Source: Pseudoalteromonas sp. T1lg23B
GTDB lineage: Bacteria; Pseudomonadota; Gammaproteobacteria; Enterobacterales; Alteromonadaceae
DNA: 56,514 nucleotides
NCBI RefSeq assembly: GCF_002964665.1
Contig: NZ_PQBZ01000039.1
Location: forward strand, 6,943-63,456
Reading direction: 5' to 3'
This document shows, in pieces, positions 35,001 through 42,249 of the stretch. Every line of letters begins with the position of its first letter. The first letter of the stretch is position 1. Both the position numbers and the translations under genes were made by a program. The notes below the pieces were generated by a model. The model was not told the origin of the DNA. It saw only the letters and a program-made list of their open reading frames with translations, and searched no databases.

Positions 35001-36714
35001 GAACAAGGGCATGTGTGAGCGTTACACAACAGAAGATCCAATTTATAGCTGCCCTGAGCAAACCACTTTAATCTCTGGACTATGTCGTTACACGGCAAAG
35101 GATCGTACTACCGCAGATGGACCGCAATGCCCCAATGGCTTTAATTACTCGGATACTTTGAAATTGTGTGTCAGTGAACAAGGTATGGCGCAGGAGTTTA
35201 GCTGTGCGTCCAGCGGTATTGTGTATAACAATGCCACCGGTAGGTGTGAAACCTCGGTGGTATCTAAAAAGCCAGTAAGAGAGTGTCCGCTAGGTTACAG
35301 TGATCACCCTGATTATGAAGCGTGTATCAAGGTCATAACGTTATTGCCAACACCGATGTGTGATCCGGGTTATATCTACCACGAGGGGCAAAACCTGTGT
35401 GTGGATGAAGACCAACATGATCCCAACATCGTCTGTCCTGATGGCTATACCCTAACGGCGGATAATAAATACTGTGAACGCCTGTTAACCATTCCTGCTC
35501 AGCAACAATGTGAAGAGGGCTTCCACTTTACAGATGGTAAAGAATGTACGGCGAATGAAGCCAGTGACAGTGTAGCAATATGCCCTGAGGGTTACCGTTT
35601 AGATCCCGCTTTGAACGTGTGTGAAAAGGATGAAGTCATCGGGGTTGTGTATTATTGTGATGACGGACAGCAGTATGATGATGATAAGAAAGCTTGTCAG
35701 ATCACCACCATTCAAGATGGTCAGCAGTGGTGTCCTGATGGTTATCAATTGACAGCGGATAAAACTCAGTGTTTTAAAACCGATACGCAGGCTGCGACAG
35801 AAGCATGTCCACAAGGGTACTTGAATCAAAATGATGGTACCTGTACACAAGAAATCGTGATCCCACCTGCTAGCACATGTCCGGTGAACTTTGCGCTTGG
35901 TAACGACGGATTATGCCAGCGTATTGAGGAACATGAGCCAATGGTACAATGCTCTGAAGGCTATGTTTTCAATGGTGAAAACTGTGAGAAAGTGATTAAG
36001 CAAAATATTAAGGGCTGTGGTGTAGGTTATTTGCAAATTGATAGTAATTGCTTCTTGGCCAGTTATGCTGACTATAACTGTCCGACTGGCTATGCGCTCA
36101 AGCGCGAAGAAGGTGAGCTGGTCTGTAAACATAAGCGTATTAAGCGCTCAACGATAGCGTGTATTGATGGTGTATATGACCGCAGTAATAATACCTGTAT
36201 CGACGCGCAGACACGTGAAGACATCGGTGCGAATTATATTCATTGTGAAACCTACATTGACCCTTCTGCCACGGGATTGGAGGGGGATTATGACAGCACG
36301 AATAAACACTGTGTTTATGAACGTACCTTGTCGGCAAAATTGTATCGAGAAAGTTGCCCTGGCGATTTCATTGAACAAGGAGAAAGGTACTGTCGCTCTG
36401 TGATTGCCAACAATGATAAAGCACTGTGTGCCAATGAATACAGCTACAATAAAACCACAGGGTATTGTGAGCGCTATATCGTACAGACACCAACGTACAT
36501 CTGTTATGACGGTTTCAGTTTAAATAAAGATAGTTGTTTTAGAACGATCACGGTGGATGTCACGGCAGGAGAGTGCCCTAATGGCTTCACCACAGTGTCA
36601 CACAGTGAATGTGCTAGAACCGAGTCTATCCCTGCCACCTTACAATGTCCGATAGGCTTTATACAGGTGAGCAACCAGCAGTGTCAAAGAACACTGTATT
36701 TGCCGCCATTGTAA
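26014..36714 (+). CDS. Giant secreted cysteine-rich CPxGY-repeat protein (3566 residues)
   Basis: The protein has a signal peptide (cleaved near LLAS, residue 25) and a cysteine-free N-terminal domain (about 26-130). More than a hundred short repeats of the form CPxGY-x(5-12)-C-x(8-14) then run to the C-terminus, usually 22-30 residues each. An island of about 300 residues without the repeat interrupts at about 1010-1310. A Tyr/Ser/Asn-rich section lies at about 2010-2300. No membrane anchor or sorting signal is visible at the end. Similar CPSGY repeats occur in some plasmid TraN-type proteins, but a separate TraN is encoded at 50724-53735. It is transcribed alone between dyad promoter S6 and a strong terminator. 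I infer an extended disulfide-stapled surface fibre or adhesin for mating contact; phage defence or exclusion are alternatives. Confidence 0.85.
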   Translation: MSISKVIKSYLFFVFSFFSNTLLASQVMLDEQVTLAVDRLLQLPNGASLSVILTEELKDKDGNRLRGPHDVLFTLSENSEFAVNIEGSTVAPGQTVRLVTNLSLSSSRLYLPIYPANKGDFGHIDYSIHLPSLSITDCPAQTTPLKNGGCAATEVQAGVYVCPQSYDLNGLECQLDETITIKSACPVGFAYLNGQCISSDVVSVRDACADGYILTSTGTVCEQTVQHPMVHTCPINFTIQPDTTCKQVETILPHETCPDTYTRNNEQCERTLKLAISDCESGYVLLNGQCYERQAASPVCPTGQQLVGDNCERVERIDSSVQCDDGFTMNPNGQCVKRSEQPLNGHACPEGTVTTDGGCARLSRYIQESKCPSGMTFNGEFCTEETVQDIIGCAEGWYMHDNGTCHELHDFELICEDGYSIHNNRCIKNETISATLGCPTGYSFDADSNLCSKTVVIDAAKSCVDDYALDGGQCTREISTPVESCQSGYLLKNDRCYQVKDITYVCPTGYSENAQGRCQQTDSVEKTWRCPDTYEWTGSVCQRTLEVDAQQSCALPGYSIVNGRCEKVTTADFVRCEDGYDLIAGECYQVTAKNTYCSDGYTLTADGSQCEKTASVESTQVCPDEWENMGTHCEWRDSYATEPVCPPFYELNNERCERFVSTAVEECQPGQIKNADDTCSTYHIIEPQCPENMTLRNGACYQQQEVLPERCESGYLFSQGTCHEIVSDEFSCPDGMSLTQIAGKSVCKQVQTIQNCPSGYGLNEQNQCVNGLGQVATEQHYCPPGTVWNAQGGAWGSCQVLDGETTYTDTVLACPDGYRVASEGECFTSCPEDAQRDANGQCVKYEYTLAKDSAVCLTGTMQYGDCWETYAQQIGTKGYQCAAGYRNTEHDSTLNDDVTTGHGRNCVKAIAVESVNYCTDDIGIQGGICVKEALLSNNLAKKCQPGAVMNEQGECHLLSEQAASCNSLPAQVDGAIIRSRHYDEQLGACVVTYEYEHHSRYQCPAGFQPVYPFTSSYVADLPQANSVFVGDNNVLFGVSGLQSDELMLGPDDQRQAIVGSANIKQYLCVADTIAYNYLYLGDHYEQTFDSVTSGTKGYLADESRNMLDDIQKRLSGNYEINGTYNPEYLLSKNTNPSQKRHLNVFPRSLSPAQQAVNSVTIPGWSQLHETTKAWPIIGNEDYLIYGVRLVAGKLPDSSNVNPASYIQQLPEGQTSAITLLPTCNSASTQELLQNMQIYNHAAYQGFTSDGKEILSFRGYSDAQSGEEKCLVQVRINASATTHQLRGYEALANGLSRSIKTQPQAELCDTLATPVFTRGCPLGMTLSEDQTSCVKKSSVAAQVDCGSGVYDPQQGMCILGAQCPDGYSRDGDQCVQLVSCETLTGRSGAFYDANKDACAVSVYDVDSGNEDIAHTPIICPNDADVFDPMSMTCQHLSLEGQSSAELYCDIGTLSGSNCLIEEHFGAIEVMQAGVYTYDQAHNQCIETKFVTPSVTEHYCDSGEPPHIVNGQLRCAVSPSVAQTLPPAICPQGYQADDAHLGRCSKVVLHPASTAYAEDVVMIDNLYVRSQGDETKLRCPLGAKSHNGRCIIEAQQNIDQFEYACPAGMHNYNLSDDNGIMMPVCIDADVQPVCEAGWELGTEPFACNRIEIHPLHKQCDEDYGVEGYQCKQVATQPIDYQCPTQFTLSTDNLWCTRHITQPKSQPCNDGAVERDAENCRLLTEDDTMGICAHGYQYDIASDSCRQSLIEPIVYSCDADRTLNPPMCDKYEVAGRIFSCPENYTEQGDGSCLLIDYTPKVEQCEAGFAVSDGQCTAVEPSTSVAQCGAGFNYDADADMCKKTQTQAHIYSCEDGYDLKNGTECHRLDQLFAQYQCYGADQLTGAEKCERTDVTHSDTSCPSGYTWDSSQNRCEKLTSVESTGCADGFRDENGQCRQFGLYNYSCPTGFTMNGNGLCESDATHTPNKRCPDGYFNDNGTCFSVESAPASKACPSGWYIKDGICKTTLFEQVISCPSGYQLYNGTCRATTGVIYSCPFGYTLYGTTCYKDESMSATPNCPSGYFYNGSRCQRDESMGATLNCPSGYVYNSSNGRCEKGGSISYTINCPSGYSYNASSRMCEKGNTVGYTYSCPSGYTRNGTSCYQYSYANYSYSCPNGYSLDGSTCIKTASYNYSCSKPDWGLKYYNNGYICTGTEREYKSYLSTNRYCDRGWMTLGYEPMAAQTYLVECYRDTTSTEAANKSCPTNYYANGSNCAQSGPVNKSCPSGYVDIGGRCRKTLTTSASKSCPSGYRDTGSGCTSYTTTSPTYSCPSGYRDTGSGCSNYDYRSPWYSCPSASPSWSLYGTQCRRTLYQDEWYTCPSASPRWNLYGTWCRRTLSQSAYSYCPSGYSRLNSTLCYRDAPTPGVGSCPSSYTLVGTRCEKEIDHAANLSCGSGYYYKSGSCHQVITKSASCDPGEVLVGEQCYLDQQTAISTYCEPGFERVGNTCQVSVATSFVACQSGYVMSDSGGFKTCHKLAEPTNVCPAGYVRSAGNICQKLERFTAPTVCQPGFEKSPEGECVRHEYYPQYKGCPASHPDEYLFNRSQCTNGSEQVSKTLICQSGTTLQAGQCVKTYREPSFAQCPTAYRLSGGQCVRTLQEYPMDSVSCPAGYVARYDGVVRCEQVNATPSAGICPDQYTNTGTQCTRAHAYPVTESCPSPYDRVGSQCIRRSWRDTHRLCPGSSQTSLDSQYCYANSSTSSQLKAYLMTCPSGYTSLGDTCYRLNTVSPSSVCNTNYTHNRTTCVSLEIQSVAATCDAGYSNFDDAKCLSGNVNAAHNCQNGYRLNSDDGKCYKTQLIRPNYHCPSGTGEGFECYTFNSTNAIADCPIGFTKIGSNCQRTIKEAVTKECRDQFGAHTWQFCREMAPSMSVGECPSGYKLSLEERRCIQVEQVERLGSCPSGQRYNDRNGLCEVWEPVSDEQELWWICPTGYTFNSEQGLCQKVEQAGSGSEWRCEAGYIMNKGMCERYTTEDPIYSCPEQTTLISGLCRYTAKDRTTADGPQCPNGFNYSDTLKLCVSEQGMAQEFSCASSGIVYNNATGRCETSVVSKKPVRECPLGYSDHPDYEACIKVITLLPTPMCDPGYIYHEGQNLCVDEDQHDPNIVCPDGYTLTADNKYCERLLTIPAQQQCEEGFHFTDGKECTANEASDSVAICPEGYRLDPALNVCEKDEVIGVVYYCDDGQQYDDDKKACQITTIQDGQQWCPDGYQLTADKTQCFKTDTQAATEACPQGYLNQNDGTCTQEIVIPPASTCPVNFALGNDGLCQRIEEHEPMVQCSEGYVFNGENCEKVIKQNIKGCGVGYLQIDSNCFLASYADYNCPTGYALKREEGELVCKHKRIKRSTIACIDGVYDRSNNTCIDAQTREDIGANYIHCETYIDPSATGLEGDYDSTNKHCVYERTLSAKLYRESCPGDFIEQGERYCRSVIANNDKALCANEYSYNKTTGYCERYIVQTPTYICYDGFSLNKDSCFRTITVDVTAGECPNGFTTVSHSECARTESIPATLQCPIGFIQVSNQQCQRTLYLPPL

Positions 36715-36717
36715 CGA

Positions 36718-36745
36718 AAAAGCCCCAGCCTAGGTTGGGGCTTTT
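36718..36745 (+). terminator. Rho-independent terminator after the giant gene
   Basis: A 10-bp stem, AAAAGCCCCA and TGGGGCTTTT, has an 8-nt loop that is itself palindromic (CCTAGG). It starts 4 nt after the stop codon, so the giant gene is monocistronic. Confidence 0.9.
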
Positions 36746-36822
36746 CATATCTGCTTTGCAGATAATGACGTTGGTGTTTTTTGTCTTTCGACTATTTCAG
36801 TACCGTTCTCATAGGCGACTTT

Positions 36823-36883
36823 TTGTTAAGTCAACAATTTCACTCAGTTAATAAAAAATCAAACGTCTCTATAAAGTTAGAAT
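36823..36883 (+). promoter_or_regulatory. Transfer-regulon dyad promoter, Ig-like/trhF/traWU operon (site S7)
   Basis: The dyad at 36823-36852 has half-sites GTTAAGT and GTTAAT. TAGAAT (36878-36883) starts exactly 26 nt after it. The dyad ends 65 nt before the ATG at 36917. The left half-site has two mismatches, but spacing is preserved. Confidence 0.6.
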
Positions 36884-36916
36884 GACGTCAGGAAAGTCTA
36901 GCTTTAAAAGGTCGAC

Positions 36917-39900
36917 ATGAAATTCAAATCAGCTATAGCTTGTTGCTTACTTACTTTGTCAAGCTTAGCTTGGAGTGCGCAAACATTGGACGTATCGGGT
37001 TCATTGAAAGCGTATTTGCCAACGCTTGCAAAACAATTAAATAACCCGAAATTGGCAAGCATTGAAGAAACGGAATTAACCCTGTCAGTCAACCCCGATT
37101 CAGGGTGTGAAATAGTTGATAATGTCATTAAAGCCAGAAACAAAAATCTTGATGGAGAGCTGGCCTGCGTGTTCGAGTGGGTCAAGGTTCCACCGGGTCT
37201 GTCTTCTGGGCTGTTAAAAGCTAATGGTATTGCTACGGAAGCGGGTATAAACACCATAGGCTATCAGATCACCTTTTATTCTGGGCGTAATGCCGAGCGT
37301 GTCGTCGTTAATTCGGAAGACATTAATCTTAACCTTGCATTACCTAAACAACCTGTGATCACAGGTATTGAGTCCTATTGGGATGATAAAGCACAGCAAG
37401 GACTAACCAGTGTCAACTTCTCTGAAAAAGCACTGCTAAAGAAAGTCACAGTTAAAGTGGAAGAACGACGTTTTGATCAACGTGTGAGTTTGTCTCGATT
37501 GGGAAACTGTATCGTTAAAACTGGTGAAGACAGTTGTGACATTACCATCTCAGGTGGGCGATTTGGCAGCACAAAGGAGAAGCAAGGCTATTCAATGCAT
37601 TGGATAGAGGTCAACTCTATGAATAACTTCTTTCCAAAAATGAATGAGCTGTTTACCATTTTGTGGGACTACCGCTCTCCGGAGTTGGTCGGTGTTGCAG
37701 CCCGTTTTCATAGTGATTATGTTAATGGTAACTTCCCTGACACCACCATTTTAGCGGGTGAAAAAGTCATTAATGTGGCCAATAAAGAGGCCAAAATTGT
37801 TGTTAAAACCCCTTACGAAACGTTAGTGGGGGCGGGGAACGCTCTACGCCATTCTGCGGATCTAACACAGTCTTCTTGGATAAAGAAAGGCACCAATAAA
37901 CCGGCCGTCTGGGCAACCACGGTACGGGTACCCAATGGTTTTGGTGATGCGCGTTCCTATCGCTTTGAGCAAAAAGGTATGAACGGGAAAGAAGCCTCGC
38001 AGTTAAGTCAATGTGTAAAGGCTGAGGATGTTGCTGCGGCACAAACCTATACTTTTAGCTTGTATGTCCGGTCATCAATAGGGACCTTGGATGATAAGGT
38101 CGGATTAAGAATAGATACAGGGTGTAATGAAGGTGAGGGTGAGCAAGGAGTTGAGCAGTGGTTTAACATCACTGAACAATGGCAAAAAGTAACTGTAACT
38201 CAGACACTTAATACGCAATTGAATGATAATGTCGCCGTTTATATTTACGGTAATAATGCCATGGATGAAGGGGATATCTTCTTTATGGCAAACCCCCATT
38301 TAACCAAAGGTGAAGGGGATATATCTTACATTCCAACCATGGCAACCACTCGCAGTGTGCAAAACACGGTAGGGGATTGGCGTATTCCACAAAGCGTTGA
38401 GGTTCGCTTTGTTCCTGATGACGAGCATGATAACCCAGACCATGAACTGGTATTAGGTAAGTATCGAGTGCTTAGAGAAGGGAACCGCAAGCCAAGAGGC
38501 GATAGCTTTAAAAAACAAAGCAGCGGTGCGCCGGAAGTCCATGGTCAATACTTTGTCTATACCATTGATTTAGATGACTCTGAGAATGGCGTCTATGTAC
38601 CACAAGTCACTGTGCGTGACCAAAAGGGCAACGAAGGGTATGGAGAAGGCGCCAGCCTTGTACTTGATGATAAAAAACCCGAACTTAATTTGTACTATAT
38701 CAACCGTAAGCTTAAAGAAGGCGATGGTATTTACTTTATTGAAGATATGGTGATCAGTGCTGACGATGTTCACATCGGTGGTGCCAAAGTTGAGACCGTC
38801 AGCATTGATGGCCAAGTGATCGATATTGACAATAGCCACGGCAATTTTGCGCGTATTAACACGCTGCCGTTCGAGCCTGAGATAGGGAAAGAGTATACCC
38901 TAGCAGCTAAAGCGATTGACCTACAAGGCAACCCAAATAACATTGAATTGAAACTGACTTATATGCCTAACCAAGTTGAAGTGAATGCCACTTCGGGTCA
39001 AATATATCAGCATGTTCAGCAGTACCAACTCAAGCTTTTGCAGCGAAAGGGCCTTCGTTGTCAGTACTATTCAGACAAGGCGCGTGCGCTGCAAACATCA
39101 AGCTATGGCCGCTATTCTTGCTATGTGGATTTTTCAGGTACTGGCGACATGGCTGTGACGGCAAGTACCATTCCAACTTATCAGGGGGTCTTTACGACGC
39201 TGGGTGAAAATACCGTAAGTTATCGCTATGTGTTGGTTAATCCAAATGGGGTTGAACGGGTGATGGCTCAAGGAAAGGTGAATGTTGATGTTATAGAGCC
39301 TGTGAAGCCGATTATTGAGGTGTACCCTGCACCGCCTATCAATGATCAGTACTTTAGTGCATCTTTGGAAGGGGGAGACATCGCTTCAGCGATTATTTCT
39401 GCATCAAATGGTGAGCTGGAAATGGAAATCAATGCGCCTAGACAAGATGTTAAAACGTATCGTCAGCGACAATCTACATTCAAAGATACCCTGAGATTTG
39501 GGCGTCGTCTCAGAGCGTCAGCAGGTCAGCTGTGGCAAAAAGAAACCATTGCAGTAAAGGGTCGTTATGCCCTGATGCCCCAAATTGAAACGGTGAAAAA
39601 TGTTGACGTGGTGTATGTGCCCTCTAAGTACATTAAAGCCAGTTTAAAGCGCAATTTTAGAGAAAGCCTTAATAACCAAAAACAAATCGATACCATTGAG
39701 TTTGGGATCTATGACCGAACGAATAAGACTTACGTATATGATGAAGAAACGATGGGTAAGTGGAGTGGTTATCTAGCGCTTCGAGAGGGGGATGGTACCA
39801 TCATTCCAATTACGCCAGAGAAGCCGATTACCAATGGTAAAGCTGATTTTGAAATAGATATTTCGCAACTTGAATTAGGATCGGTTAGCTATGTTGGGGT

Positions 39901-41641
39901 ACTACATCTTGAATCAGAGGTTCCTGGTTATGAGCGTCAACTGCTGACCAATCGAAATTATATTCGGGTCTGGAAAGGGACTGAAATCGAAGGTGGGATC
40001 AGAGCAAACCGCATTTTTGGTCGGGTGCCATTTACTTTCTTTGGTCGTTATCAACCTGAAACGCTCGATGATTATCGAGCATTGGGGTCGGTTGTTTGGG
40101 AGATCACGCAAGATGATGAGAATTGGCAACAGGTTCTGAGTGAACGTTCGCCGACGTCTGTGCGGATGTTGTTTGATAAAGCGGGAGTGAGCAAGATCCG
40201 CGCAAGGGTAACAAATAAATTTACGGGTGTGGAGTCTATCACTGATGCGGTTGAGATCACGGCATTTGAAACGCCGAATGTGAATATTGTCGGCCCAAGT
40301 ACGATGTATTATGGAGAAACCCAAGAGTTTAAATTGATGGACCGAGGCGAGTTGGCTGATGATGTTTCTGGGATCATTGAGTGGTCTTATGACAGGAAGA
40401 CATGGGTGGAAGCCGGAAGTACATGGGTGCATACCGCCAAAGAAGACGAGTCAACGGTTCAGCTTCATGTGCGAATGCGTTATCAAGAAACGGATGCGGC
40501 GGGCAATTATGCTTATGACTACACAACCAAGTCATTCGGTGTCAGACCACCTAGCGCTCCAATCGTACGTTTCGATGGAACTCGTTTTGCTGAAGTTGGT
40601 AAGCCCTTTACTTTCAAAGTGACAACAACCCCTCGCTATTCCGGTATTTATAGTGAGGTGCAGGGACGATTCATTCTGCCTGATGGTACGACGGTTGAGG
40701 GAAATGAACTAGATATCATTACCCCTGCATCGTGGAAAGATAAGAGTAACGAAGTTATTTATGAAGTGTGGCACAAAGGTCTGGAGCTGGAGACCAAAAC
40801 ACAAAAATCGTTCTTTATAAAGGGTTGGCAATATGACTTCCCAGAGTTTGACTTTACGGTCTATCAGCAAACCAAATTTGCGCCCAGCCTGATCAGTGTG
40901 TTTGCTAAACGCAAGCTGGAGTCATACCCTGAGCGGATCACTTTCAAGGTGAAGTATATGCCTACCTCTGATATGGAACTGACTTATGAGCATGGCATGC
41001 AGGCTCGCTTTTTAGCCAATAGTGTGGGTGTGCATTCATTTAAAGCCATAGTCTCTGACTCCCGTGGTAACACGCGAGAGTTTGTGAAGCTGGTAAATGT
41101 GGTACAAGCGGAACCGCCAAGGGGCTCTATGAGCTTGTTTTATAGTAATGCATTCAAACGTGAACCACTGGATATCACCTTGTACGCATCAGTGATACCA
41201 AAGCACTATCTTGATCGCGTTGCGCAGTATGAGTTGTTTGTCAACGGCCAAAGTGTCTCAACGTCTGAACATAACAAGGGTGTGATCACTGATTTATATG
41301 AAGGGCAGCAGGAAATCAAGTTGGTGGCCACGACTGAACATGGTCATGTGTTGGAGCTGGTTGAGAATATTGAAGTTAAGGATAATCAGCGACCAGAGTG
41401 TAAACCCACTTGGGAGGTAAGAGATATACTTACGGAGATCACCAGTAACTGCAAAGACTCTGATGGAAGAGTGATCTTTTATAATTGGCAGATAAACGGT
41501 GCGACGACAACGGTTAATGCCAGCAGTATTAAGTACTACTACCCTGGAGGTGTAAATCCAGGTGCGCTTACCTTTACATTTACGGCGTATGATGACTCAA
41601 ATGAGTCTACTTCCCTAACGCGCACTATCGATACCAAATAA
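36917..41641 (+). CDS. Large secreted Ig-like protein (DUF4165-like, 1574 residues)
   Basis: A signal peptide (cleaved near WSAQ, residue 21) is followed by an N-terminal domain that fits DUF4165 (TLDVSGSLKAYLP, with paired cysteines near SGCEIV and LACVFEW). A long series of beta-rich Ig-like units follows (for example VTVRDQKGNEGYGEGASLVLDD, split here as a typical strand-loop-strand), and a PKD-like end domain contains ECKPTWEVRD and NCKDSDGR. Large Ig-like DUF4165 proteins of IncHI plasmids such as R27 are known to be needed for conjugation. Position in front of trhF, traW and traU and control by dyad site S7 support the same role here. No membrane anchor is visible. SD AAAAGG precedes the ATG. 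Confidence 0.85.
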   Translation: MKFKSAIACCLLTLSSLAWSAQTLDVSGSLKAYLPTLAKQLNNPKLASIEETELTLSVNPDSGCEIVDNVIKARNKNLDGELACVFEWVKVPPGLSSGLLKANGIATEAGINTIGYQITFYSGRNAERVVVNSEDINLNLALPKQPVITGIESYWDDKAQQGLTSVNFSEKALLKKVTVKVEERRFDQRVSLSRLGNCIVKTGEDSCDITISGGRFGSTKEKQGYSMHWIEVNSMNNFFPKMNELFTILWDYRSPELVGVAARFHSDYVNGNFPDTTILAGEKVINVANKEAKIVVKTPYETLVGAGNALRHSADLTQSSWIKKGTNKPAVWATTVRVPNGFGDARSYRFEQKGMNGKEASQLSQCVKAEDVAAAQTYTFSLYVRSSIGTLDDKVGLRIDTGCNEGEGEQGVEQWFNITEQWQKVTVTQTLNTQLNDNVAVYIYGNNAMDEGDIFFMANPHLTKGEGDISYIPTMATTRSVQNTVGDWRIPQSVEVRFVPDDEHDNPDHELVLGKYRVLREGNRKPRGDSFKKQSSGAPEVHGQYFVYTIDLDDSENGVYVPQVTVRDQKGNEGYGEGASLVLDDKKPELNLYYINRKLKEGDGIYFIEDMVISADDVHIGGAKVETVSIDGQVIDIDNSHGNFARINTLPFEPEIGKEYTLAAKAIDLQGNPNNIELKLTYMPNQVEVNATSGQIYQHVQQYQLKLLQRKGLRCQYYSDKARALQTSSYGRYSCYVDFSGTGDMAVTASTIPTYQGVFTTLGENTVSYRYVLVNPNGVERVMAQGKVNVDVIEPVKPIIEVYPAPPINDQYFSASLEGGDIASAIISASNGELEMEINAPRQDVKTYRQRQSTFKDTLRFGRRLRASAGQLWQKETIAVKGRYALMPQIETVKNVDVVYVPSKYIKASLKRNFRESLNNQKQIDTIEFGIYDRTNKTYVYDEETMGKWSGYLALREGDGTIIPITPEKPITNGKADFEIDISQLELGSVSYVGVLHLESEVPGYERQLLTNRNYIRVWKGTEIEGGIRANRIFGRVPFTFFGRYQPETLDDYRALGSVVWEITQDDENWQQVLSERSPTSVRMLFDKAGVSKIRARVTNKFTGVESITDAVEITAFETPNVNIVGPSTMYYGETQEFKLMDRGELADDVSGIIEWSYDRKTWVEAGSTWVHTAKEDESTVQLHVRMRYQETDAAGNYAYDYTTKSFGVRPPSAPIVRFDGTRFAEVGKPFTFKVTTTPRYSGIYSEVQGRFILPDGTTVEGNELDIITPASWKDKSNEVIYEVWHKGLELETKTQKSFFIKGWQYDFPEFDFTVYQQTKFAPSLISVFAKRKLESYPERITFKVKYMPTSDMELTYEHGMQARFLANSVGVHSFKAIVSDSRGNTREFVKLVNVVQAEPPRGSMSLFYSNAFKREPLDITLYASVIPKHYLDRVAQYELFVNGQSVSTSEHNKGVITDLYEGQQEIKLVATTEHGHVLELVENIEVKDNQRPECKPTWEVRDILTEITSNCKDSDGRVIFYNWQINGATTTVNASSIKYYYPGGVNPGALTFTFTAYDDSNESTSLTRTIDTK

Positions 41642-41694
41642 TGCTTTTAGGTTATTAATGCCTGAAAAAAGCAGAGTTAATTTCCAGTGCTGAA

Positions 41695-41719
41695 GGTTGC
41701 CAATGATATATTGGCAACC
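41695..41719. repeat. Perfect hairpin between the Ig-like gene and trhF
   Basis: A 10-bp stem, GGTTGCCAAT and ATTGGCAACC, has a 5-nt loop. No T-tract follows, so it is more likely an mRNA processing or stability element than a terminator. It would reduce or separate expression of downstream transfer genes. Confidence 0.6.
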
Positions 41720-41745
41720 ATTCAAATTGTGATTTAACCAGTGTG

Positions 41746-42249
41746 ATGATAACCAGCGGTAGAATAAAGGCATTAATGGGTATAGGCATTGCCAGCTTGA
41801 TTTATTGGTATGGCAGTAGCACATTTCAGGTTGTGGTTCCCACACAAGCGGAGCGTTGCCTGAAGCACTCGTATTTTATTCATAAAATGACGGATGTGTT
41901 TAATCGTGGTGATTTGGTTAGCTTTACGCTACCACGAGATTTACCGCCATTTTTTGAAAAAGGGCAAAAGTTCATGAAAGTGTTGGCAGCCGTAGAGGGA
42001 GATAAAGTTACCATCACAACACTGGGTACCACTGTGCTTACCTCTGATGGTGATAGCATTTATTATCCAAATGACGCGACGGCGATGCTTAACAAGTTGC
42101 AGTTGACACCCGACGCGTTTAGCCACTCTTTTACAGTCCCTGATGGCCAATTATTTGTGCTTGGCACTACGCAAAACAGCTATGACTCCAGATTTTGGGG
42201 AACAGTTCCACAACAGCAGGTAACAGGAGTTGGTTATGCTATTTTTTAG
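41746..42249 (+). CDS. trhF: TrhF/TraF-type S26 signal peptidase
   Basis: The 167-residue protein has one N-terminal membrane helix (about residues 8-26). Its C-terminal motif, GTTQNSYDSRFWGTVP, is the diagnostic box E of S26 peptidases, and KFMKVLAAVEGDKV supplies the catalytic Lys region. At the usual nucleophile position the sequence reads ERCLKHSYF, with Cys instead of Ser in the S-x-P pattern of RP4 TraF. TrhF-type enzymes process pilin or other transfer proteins. An ATG at 41746 is preferred to a GTG at 41743. The gene overlaps the trbC-traW fusion by 14 nt. Order trhF-traW-traU matches SXT and R27. Confidence 0.88.
   Translation: MITSGRIKALMGIGIASLIYWYGSSTFQVVVPTQAERCLKHSYFIHKMTDVFNRGDLVSFTLPRDLPPFFEKGQKFMKVLAAVEGDKVTITTLGTTVLTSDGDSIYYPNDATAMLNKLQLTPDAFSHSFTVPDGQLFVLGTTQNSYDSRFWGTVPQQQVTGVGYAIF

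Noticed and set aside
26883..36403. Many open frames of 60-125 codons on both strands inside the giant gene
   Set aside because: They are shadows of the repeat-coding frame: they mirror its periodic cysteine and glycine codons, lack ribosome sites, and the main frame is intact throughout.
26450..36700. Repetitive DNA that might suggest a CRISPR array or tandem satellite
   Set aside because: The repeats are protein-level (CPxGY), of variable length and with synonymous changes; there are no identical direct repeats with uniform spacers.
26014..36714. Calling the giant protein TraN
   Set aside because: The gene at 50724-53735 has the real TraN signature blocks; the giant protein only shares the CPxGY type of repeat seen in some TraN relatives.
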